From: an uncultured Eubacteriales bacterium
GTDB taxonomy: Bacteria; Bacillota; Clostridia; Peptostreptococcales; Anaerovoracaceae
Reading direction: 5' to 3'
DNA length: 16,337 bases
NCBI GenBank assembly: GCA_900553025.1
Contig: USBT01000027.1
Location: 1 to 16,337 of the forward strand
Shown here piece after piece: positions 1 through 7,400 of the stretch; positions within the stretch are counted from its first letter, which is position 1; each line of letters opens with the position of its first letter. A model generated the notes under the pieces. That model saw nothing but the letters and a program-made list of their open reading frames with translations, was not told the origin of the DNA and made no database searches. The position numbers and the translations under genes are program-made.

Positions 1-135
1 TATTATGGACCACGTAAAAATTCACTTGAGTGTCCTTGACATAGGTAGTAGTTTATACGGTAAGATTTCCATTTTTTTTGATATGACCCGTAAATCTCTG
101 ATATAACTCTAATTTACGGATATTCTAAACTTCTC

Positions 136-182
136 AAAAACACCCGCACCTCAATCGTAGTTCAAAATTGAGGACTACGGGT
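136..182 (-). terminator. Rho-independent terminator downstream of folT
   Basis: Read on the minus strand, ACCCG (182-178) pairs with CGGGT (146-142) and CCTCAAT (173-167) pairs with ATTGAGG (155-149), separated by a small asymmetric internal loop and an 11-nt apical loop. The stem is followed by GTTTTT (141-136). It lies about 50 nt past the folT stop codon in the right orientation, so it most likely ends the folT transcript. An alternative inner pairing (CTACG 175-179 with CGTAG 156-160) exists. Bases 1-135 hold no gene that I can support. Confidence 0.75.
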
Positions 183-231
183 CTTTAATTTCAAACGTGA
201 TTTCAATAGATTATAATGTAAGACTTAAGCC

Positions 232-753
232 TTAAGCTTCAGACTGAGCCCTCAGAGCTGGTATGTGTTTTACAACTCCATGGTAAACAATAGGAATCAA
301 TGTAACCTGAAGCACATAAGTGATAGCAGCCTTTATAACCCTCGCAGGCAAAATAGCAAGATAAGCCTGACCCTGCAAGATAGAAAGCCAAACCGTGTCA
401 AGCCCCAGATTTATCACAAAACAAACGCAAGCACAGGCGATAAGGACTTTTGGCAACCTGATATCATGATTTTTGAAAAAGAAGCCATAGATCATTCCAG
501 TAAGGAAGGCTGAAAGTGTAAAGCCAAAGAAGAAACTACCGCTAGGCCAGATGAGCATCCCAAGAATATCTCCAATGGCATAGGCAACGCCAGCCCAAAT
601 AGGACCATAAAGAATCGCAAGCATGGCAACAGGCAAAAATCCGAAACCAAGCCTAACTATAGGGGTCTGAATTGACAAAAATCGAGTTAAAATAACTTCG
701 ATTGCAATGAATACAGCGATTGTAACAAGCTGTGATGTAGAATTTCTACGCAT
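232..753 (-). CDS. folT: Folate ECF transporter S component (FolT)
   Basis: Membrane substrate-binding (S) subunit of an energy-coupling factor transporter. It captures folate and associates with a shared EcfT/EcfA/EcfA' module encoded elsewhere. The 173-residue protein is almost entirely hydrophobic, with about six membrane segments, the usual size for FolT. The family signature is clear: an R-x-GFGFLP stretch, then LYGPIWAG, GDILG near the end of the next helix, and GFTLSAFLTGMIYG. The start at 753 (MRRNST) is preferred because AAAGGAGA (768-761) sits 7 nt before it. An upstream in-frame ATG at 777 would place that ribosome binding site inside the coding region and has none of its own. The gene is transcribed alone, diverging from the large surface gene to its right. 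The THF riboswitch in its leader independently supports a folate role. No ECF ATPase or T gene lies in the window, as expected for a group II (shared-module) S component. Confidence 0.93.
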   Translation of the reverse strand: MRRNSTSQLVTIAVFIAIEVILTRFLSIQTPIVRLGFGFLPVAMLAILYGPIWAGVAYAIGDILGMLIWPSGSFFFGFTLSAFLTGMIYGFFFKNHDIRLPKVLIACACVCFVINLGLDTVWLSILQGQAYLAILPARVIKAAITYVLQVTLIPIVYHGVVKHIPALRAQSEA

Positions 754-783
754 AAAAAAATCTCCTTTCAAGTGCATTTCTCC

Positions 784-857
784 AAAAACTACACCCTAAG
801 AAGACGATTAAAATTCACGTATTAACGCCCCTTATAACATAAAAAATTCGGTGTAGT
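784..857 (-). terminator. Probable riboswitch expression platform: leader terminator of folT
   Basis: On the minus strand ACTACACC (857-850) is perfectly complementary to GGTGTAGT (795-788), which is followed by T788-784. The 54-nt interior can form a second helix, GGCG/CGTC plus TTAA/TTAA (829-826 with 806-803 and 825-822 with 811-808, U807 bulged). The 5' arm overlaps the 3' strand of aptamer helix P1 (859-856) by two bases, so P1 formation and this hairpin influence each other. THF riboswitches usually turn folate-uptake genes off when ligand is bound. The polarity here cannot be fixed by eye. The T run is short and the closing stem spans a long loop, so this is a probable rather than certain terminator. 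Confidence 0.55.
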
Positions 858-1143
858 AGTGGACGCAATATTGCATCGCAGTGTGTTCAACAAAATATTC
901 AAATTCGCGTAGCGTTTGAATTCGCAAAATCTCTGCACTAGCATAACATTAGTAATCGCAAAGCATCTACGCTCACAAAACATTCGTAGCGCATAGTATT
1001 TCCACTCAGCAAGCATCTGCACTCACAAAACTTTCGTACCGCATAGTATTTCTACTAAGCAAGCATCTGCATTTGTCGGACACGCCTTCGTCTATGGGCA
1101 ACATCCCATCCCATAACACTTAACGCACAATATTTACTCTACC
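855..1143 (-). promoter_or_regulatory. THF (tetrahydrofolate) riboswitch aptamer with greatly enlarged P4
   Basis: All conserved parts of the class I THF aptamer can be placed in order on the minus strand. P1 is GGUAG (1143-1139) with CUACU (859-855, one G-U). J1/2 is AGUAA. P2 is AUAUUG (1133-1128) with CAAUAU (873-868). J2/3 is GCGUUAAGUG (1126-1117), which matches the family core. P3 is UAUGGG (1115-1110) with CCCAUA (1098-1093), with an L3 containing GGGAUG. Then comes ACGAA (1091-1087). J2/1 is UGCGUCC (867-861), whose CGUCC can pair with GGAUG (1106-1102) of L3 to make the expected pseudoknot. P4 is GC-GUGU (1085-1080) with ACAC-U-GC (884-878). The family P4 is normally short; here about 195 nt lie between its strands. 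It lies in the leader of folT, the usual target. The element is strongly supported. The exact 3' half is a reading by eye: a weaker candidate 3' end near 1080-1058 (UGCAGAUGC) lacks the P2 and pseudoknot matches. Confidence 0.88.
961..1080 (-). repeat. 50-bp tandem repeats inside the riboswitch P4 arm
   Basis: Two full units (961-1010 and 1011-1060) and a partial third (1061-1070) repeat with exact 50-bp spacing. Each starts with AAGCATCT on the plus strand and contains CTCACAAAAC and GCATAGTATTTC. The two full units differ at only a few positions. On the RNA strand the second unit folds into UAGUA-GAAA-UACUA, a GNRA-tetraloop hairpin framed by GC/GC. The first unit keeps a weaker form. The flank at 891-960 has related but decayed sequence and a hairpin AUUCAAA (921-915) with UUUGAAU (903-897). 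Confidence 0.8.
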
Positions 1144-1149
1144 GCAACC

Positions 1150-1178
1150 AGTATATCATCAACCTGCCTTGGACACAA
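1150..1178 (-). promoter_or_regulatory. Putative folT promoter
   Basis: On the minus strand TTGTGT (1178-1173) and TATACT (1155-1150) are separated by 17 nt. The predicted start about 7 nt downstream falls at about 1143, exactly where aptamer helix P1 begins, which supports the call. The -35 box is imperfect. Confidence 0.6.
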
Positions 1179-1233
1179 CTATTTTGTTGAAATATCCATT
1201 AAAGTGCAAGCCTTGTAAAATTATTGTTAAATT

Positions 1234-1255
1234 GTTAAATAGATTCGAATTTAAC
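1234..1255. promoter_or_regulatory. Possible operator: perfect 7-8-7 inverted repeat
   Basis: GTTAAAT (1234-1240) and ATTTAAC (1249-1255) form a perfect inverted repeat with an 8-bp spacer. An extra direct copy of GTTAAAT lies at 1226-1232. It sits between the divergent folT promoter and the surface-protein promoter, about 45 bp upstream of the latter's -35. A regulator site is plausible, but AT-rich DNA makes such repeats by chance. Confidence 0.3.
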
Positions 1256-1298
1256 ATTTAATTTCTGCATTATTATAAAATTTACTTTGAAATAGCAC

Positions 1299-1327
1299 TT
1301 GAAATCGTATAGGGGGGGTAGTATAAT
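1299..1327 (+). promoter_or_regulatory. SigA-type promoter of the LRR surface protein, with G7 tract in the spacer
   Basis: TTGAAA (1299-1304) and a perfect TATAAT (1322-1327) are separated by exactly 17 bp. The spacer contains seven consecutive G (1312-1318). The spacing is optimal, so this copy is predicted to be active. A change in G number would alter the box spacing. The promoter upstream of the gene at 9145 has the same design. Confidence 0.75.
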
Positions 1328-1358
1328 ATTTTTAATATTTTATTCTATGATTTAAAGA

Positions 1359-1412
1359 AAGGAGGAAATGCTTGTTTTGTTGTGGCAAATCAAGCAAAAG
1401 ATTGTTTTATGA
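1359..1412 (+). promoter_or_regulatory. Strong ribosome binding site, 14-codon leader ORF and ambiguous start of the surface gene
   Basis: AAGGAGG (1359-1365) is the only good ribosome binding site here. It is 16 nt before the GTG at 1382, 43 nt before the in-frame ATG at 1409, and only 2 nt before an out-of-frame ATG at 1368. The ORF from 1368 has 14 codons (MLVLLWQIKQKIVL) and its TGA (1410-1412) overlaps the ATG at 1409 as ATGA, the geometry used for translational coupling. Which start is used is unresolved. Confidence 0.4.
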
Positions 1413-4400
1413 TCAAATCCAAGGATAAAATTAAGCAATTTTTTATAGTTATTTATTTATTTATCTTTGTATGTACTTTAATGCCTACTACATTATTTTC
1501 ATCAAATGCGACAGAAAATGAGAAGGCCGAAGTTACAATACATTTTGTTGATAAAGCAACAAAAGAACAAATAAGAGAAGACGATGTCTTTGGGGACGAA
1601 GCAGGGGAGGAAGCATTTATAAATAAGGCTTTTTCTTATGAAGCTCCTGATATTAATGGCTATATGGCTGTTAAATCAACTGTGAATATTACACCCGAAA
1701 ATGCTAAGTCAAATATAACCTTAGAATATGCTGCTGCGAACAGCAATGGTCCTAAGGAGAAAGACAGTACAGGACAGTTAGAGATAAAGGACGTGCAAGT
1801 ACCAGAGCCTGTGCAGGCGGATAATCCTAATAAACCAGAGGATATGTCAATTGGTAATGACTGGAAGCTCTCGGACTTTATATATGATAAGAATAAGGTC
1901 ATTGGATTCAGTCCATCAGGGCTTGAAAAAGTTAAGACACAGAAGGAGCTTGTTCTTCCTCATATAAATTTTGATGATGGGACACCTGTAGATACAGTTG
2001 GTATAAATGAAGATAATTCCACCTCATTTAGGAATAGAAACCTTATATCTCTCTCAGATTACAACGGTAATATTAAGAAAATAGAGGGTATCGGCTCAAA
2101 CTGGGTTGAAGGCGAGCGATCGAAAGGTCTGTTTTCTAAGAATCAAATTACAACTTTAAATTTAAAGAATATTGAGAGTATAGGGTCTTATGCATTTGAG
2201 GATAACAGCATAGCTAAGTTAGTATTGCCTAAATTGACATATATTGGCTCAAGCACATTTACTAACAACAAAATAACCGAGATAAATGAAGGCGATATGC
2301 CTAAGCTAGAGAAAATAGATGATGTAACCTTCTATGGTAATAATATGACAAAGGCACATATGCCGTCGGTAAAATCGGTAGGTACTGGAGCGTTCTGGAA
2401 TAATGAGCTTTCAGATGTCAAATTTGACAATTTGGAAACAGCTGGAGATAGTGCATTTATTAAAAATAAAATACCGCAAGTTACCTCCAAGGAATTTCCT
2501 AAAATAAAATATCTAGAATACAACGCTTTTGGAAGCAACCCTGTCAAAACTGTAGATTTGCCATCTATTGTAAGACTTGAAAATGCTTTTAAAAATATAA
2601 AATGCGAAGTAAAGGATAATTTTCAAAACCTGGAAATTCTGGGCGAGGGCGCATTGTCTGGAAAGAATATCACTGAGCTTACATTTCCTAAGCTAAAGAA
2701 AATTGAGAATGGCGCCTTTCTAAATAATCCCGGTGTTGACAAAACAAAGTATGAGGGTAAATTTGAAGGCTCAGTAATTGTCTGGACGGACAAAGTAGAT
2801 GTGCCTAGTAAGGAAAATTATATTGTCAATCCTACATTAGATGATGTTCAGGATACTGATTTTGAGGAAAAAGACTTTCTCTATGATGCTGACGAGCCTT
2901 CAAGAGTAACAGGCTTTTCAGCAGTTGGACTTATGAAATTCAGAAAGCGAATAGAAAAAGACCCCGAGATTGCACAGATCGTTTTGCCTGCTAGGGTTAA
3001 AATTATAGGTCCATCAGCCTTTGAGAGAATGGGGGTTACTGAAATTTACGGCGGCAATGTTGAGATTGTTGAAGATAGCGCATTTTGGGGAAATAAGCTG
3101 ACAGATATAAATAACAGCTTTCCAAAGCTAAGAGAAACTAAAGGCAAATATGCTTTCGGAAATAATAAGCTCACAAATATCAACATTCCTACGCTGGAAA
3201 TCGTTTCAGCCCAAACCTTCCGATATAACCAAATAAAAGAAGTTACGTTAGAGAAAGCTAAAAAGCTAGGTGATTCGGCATTTGCATATAATAATGTTGA
3301 AAAGATTACATTGCCAGTTGTAGAAGCGATTGGAGATCTGTGCTTTGGCGCAGAGCCTTGGTATTATGCAAAAATAGGGTCGCCTGTTAAAGAATTGTAC
3401 GCTCCAAATGTGAAGACTATAGGTAGGGGCGCGTTTATGGACCATAAGTTAAAAGAACTATACTTGCCTATGGTTGAAGATATAGGCTTTGCTGCTTTTT
3501 CTCATCCACTAAAAAGGTCGGCAAGCATAGGTGGAATTTGGTATGATTTCTATACTGAAAGCAAGCTGACAGGATATGAAGAGAGAACCATTGAAAAGGT
3601 ATATCTACCTAAGGTTAAAAACATTGGCGATTTGGCATTTGCTAGAAATAAGATTAAGGAAATCGATATAGAAAATGTAGAAATTGTCGGGAGAAGAGCT
3701 TTTGAAAAGAATCAAATAAATGATTTAGATTTGCTAAAAATCAAGAAGATAGATATATTCGCTTTTAGGGATAATAGCATTAAAGAAGTAAGGGCAAACA
3801 AAAATTGCGAGGAAATTCATCCTGGTGCATTTGATATTAATGGCGGCATAACACGTGTTTTGTTGTCTGACTATGAAAATCCAAATAATTTAAAGGACGG
3901 ATATGTCAATGGGGTTCGTCGTCATGTCATCAATCCGACAAAGGTTACGGTGAAATATCAGGATGAGAATGGTAACGATTTACAGAAAGGCTTCACCGAG
4001 TATATTTTGGCGCCTAAAACCTATGATGCCATTACATTCTTCGGTTACAAGGTTGATAAGCAAACTAAAACTCAAGAGGATAATAGGAAAGAAAACACTA
4101 TTATATTTAAATATAAACAAAGAGAAAAAGTTGAAAACACAGGAGGTATAGAGCTACGTCAGGAGAATGAGAAGTCAGGTAATACTGGAGCTATACAAGA
4201 ACGATATTTGATTGGTCAGAATATGAATACAAAGGTATATTTTGATCTAACGGGGTCTGATGTATCGTACTCTAAGGGAGTAATAAAGGTTTACTATGAT
4301 AATAGGTATATTGATGATAAATCGATAAAGGTTATAAACCAAGGTGCAACTCAAATTGAGTCATGGAAGGCTCATAATGGAATCATCGAAATCAAAATCG

Positions 4401-7400
4401 GCAAAATATCGGGAGGATATCAGCTTAGATTTAATATAGATTGGAGATTCAACAGGTATGTTACGCCAGACAACCATAGGATGGAGGTAAATACACAGTT
4501 CGAAAATGACGATAAGATTTTGTGCACCTCTAAACCGATATATTTGGAGGGCTACTACAACAAAGGTCATTTTGTTAAAACAAGCCCGCTAAATTTGCCA
4601 AATTACGATTATGGAAGCAAATCAAGCTCATCCGACGGACCTAGGTTTATGGGAGTTCTTGGCAAGTACCGCACCCCTGAAAATACCTATGAGTATAAAG
4701 TTGTTGAGCCGTCCCCAGTACAGTATGGCTTTAGTCCACCGAGCGTTGACAGAAATATGGAGAGCTTCACAATTACCGATACTCTCCCTACTTATGATGC
4801 TGTTAAAGAAGATGGGACAATTGAAAAGCGAACAGCTGTATTTGATTCTACGTTGAATCCAGCGTGGTCTTTGAGTGCAGACGGCAAAACAGTAACACAG
4901 AGCAAAACGTTTGAGGAAACTCAATATGTTTCATCTAGGATAGAACCGCTATATCTTTCTTTCCCTGACCTTAAGTCGGGAGCAAATGTAAATAATACGG
5001 CAAGCATTACAATGACACCTGCCAACAAGGGTATTAATGAGAACGACATAACGGGGCAAGACGATTTGTCGATGTATACGCATGTATATCAGAATGTGGT
5101 ATATCAGGGCGATCCGAGGTTTATGAAAGAAGTTACCAAACCTAGATATTCACAAGGTAACTATAAGGCATACATATACGACATTAAAGAGGATAAGGAA
5201 AAAATCATCCCTTATATCGTAAGAGCTTCGTCGCTGGCAACCCAGACAGACTTGGTGGATTTGACAATTACCGATTACAATCTAGATAGCCGATTATATT
5301 ATTATGGTATATCATTCCCGCTTGATTCTCATACGGCAGGAAATATAAACTTAAAGATTAAGGCATATAAAAAGCTCGGGGAAAAGATGGATCCTGAAAA
5401 GGACACATTGCTACACGAGGAAGATATCAAAGCCAAAGAAACAAGCAAAATAGTATTCCCTAAGGACAAGGCAAAGGATATTGACTATATACAGATTGTA
5501 TTTCCTAAAGACCATAAGGTATATAGCGCGGTCGAAGTAAGTGTTGATACAAAGCTGCGAAACCCTGAAGACCCAATTTATTCAAAGACTAAACCTAATC
5601 TGCTTCCAAATCATGCTGTAATGTCAGGGAATTTGTATCACAAGGGAACTACAGATCCAGCCTCAAAGCGAAAAGAGCCTATTTTAAACAACAAAGGAGT
5701 TGCAATAAGCCAGTATTCTGCTGATTGGGATAATATACCAGGAAATTATATGTGGCATGAAAGGGCGGAAGTGCAAATCCGAGATTATCATGAAGGAATA
5801 AAGTTTGCGAAATCACAGAATTTCTCAAGCAGCACACCAGTGAAACCAGGAGATGAGGGAAAATACTATCTATATCTACGCCCTATAATTTATTCGAACA
5901 GTGGGGAAAGCTCTGAGGTCGCTAAGCTCGATACTTCATTCAAAAACTTGGAAATGATAGACCTTATGCCTAAGGGAGTTGAGCCGACAGAGGTTAAACT
6001 CAATGAGGAATTGGTAAAAGTCGGAGCCAAATATGAGATAATTAATAATTACAAAGATACGGGTAGACAGGCCATTATAGTTAAATCAGACAAATTACCT
6101 AAGGGTGTATATAGTATTGGAGAGGTAAGTGCGCAGGTTACAGCAAAAGCACCAGAAGGCTTCCTCAAGAATGAAGCCTACATCACTTTTGATGAAGAGG
6201 GTAACAGTCACAAGGTAGACCGTCGCGGACTCAAACAAAAGCCACCTAAAGACAACAGCGATAGAGAGTGGATTTATGACTATGCATCCATGAGAGTTAC
6301 AAAAGCTCGAGAGATGTTTGCATTCAAATATATACGAAACGTAGGCGATTTGGCATGGTCAAAAGACGGTATCACAACTCCATCTGATGGAAAATTTGAA
6401 TATAAGCTCAGCCTTGTTAATAACCTAGAGGATGAGAGAACCAATGTATCAGTTGTAGACTTCTTCCCATATGTAGGCGACACTAGCATACAAGAAGAAA
6501 ATATAGGCAACAAAGTAAGACCATCAAGGGGAAGTGAATTTGAAAACACATATGATTCTACTCGAGAAATTCAGGTGCTTGATGATGGTGGAAAAGATAT
6601 TACAAAAGATTATGACATATCATATTGGAATAGTAACACACCTATAAATTACAATGATAAATCCGCAGACGATGTCATTGCTGGATTGAAGTGGTCGGAT
6701 AAACCTGCAAAGAATACTAGAGGAATCAAGGTTAAAGCAAAGCAAGGCATCGTGATAAAGGGTGATGGGGCTATTGATGTAATAATACCTATGAAAGCAC
6801 CGAAAAATGTAATTGGAAATGACTTTAAACTTACTGGTAAAAAAGCGTGGAACACCTTTGTTAGGAAAGATGATCAAACGATAAGATTTGTAGAGCCTAA
6901 TAAGGTCTTTAACGAGATGGAAAAGCCGCTAGGAAGCATAGAATTTACTAAGTTCGGAAAAATCGGTATAACATCAGGAGATAAAGAAATCAAGCCTCTA
7001 AAGGGTGCAGAATTTGAATTACTACGCACTGATAAAAATGAAAATGGCGAACCCGTTGAAACCGTAGTAGCAACCGCAAAGTCTGATGAGATTGGTAAAG
7101 TTAAGTTTAGCGACATCGATGTTTTGCAGCACTACAAAATAAGGGAGAAAGAAACAGAGGACATAAAAACAGGCACACAAATTGGCAAATATACCAGGTC
7201 TGAGACTGTACATGAAATTTCTTACAAGGATTTCAAATCGCAATATGAAAAATCAAGCAATTTTGACATCAAGATCAGCGATAAAGAATCACAAGAGCTG
7301 TTTTTGAATATCCAGACGGTATATGGGAAAGTAAAACTAGAAAAGGTCAATGCAAAAGGCAAGGCAATGCCAAAGATGCTTTTCCGCATAAAGGGCTTAA

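Noticed and set aside
1..39. Thirteen-codon open frame at the left edge (YYGPRKNSLECP then stop), possibly the tail of a transposase-like gene
   Set aside because: Too short to assign; any window edge gives such tails by chance. No inverted repeat or target duplication is visible nearby.
88..119. CCGTAAAT/ATTTACGG inverted repeat as a second terminator
   Set aside because: There is no T run after the stem on either strand (T8 lies before it on the plus strand), so it does not meet terminator criteria. A chance palindrome or a plain stem is as likely.
265..513. 82-codon plus-strand ORF opposite folT
   Set aside because: It is antisense to a clear membrane-transporter gene, is hydrophilic with no recognisable motif, and lacks a ribosome binding site.
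822..1022. 66-codon minus-strand ORF upstream of folT
   Set aside because: It lies within the enlarged P4 arm, J2/1 and the terminator region of the riboswitch, has no good ribosome binding site, and its repetitive Cys/Arg-rich translation follows from the 50-bp repeat. It is best explained as RNA leader sequence.
961..1080. CRISPR array
   Set aside because: The 50-bp units are contiguous, with no unique spacers between constant repeats and no cas genes; they are simple tandem repeats in a leader RNA.
1058..1145. A compact THF aptamer closed by ACAAAUGCAGAUGCUUGC near 1075-1058
   Set aside because: P2 would have only UUGU/ACAA and the required UGCAUCC-like pseudoknot partner is absent, whereas CAAUAU-UGCGUCC-A-CUAC at 873-856 satisfies P2, J2/1 and P1 together.
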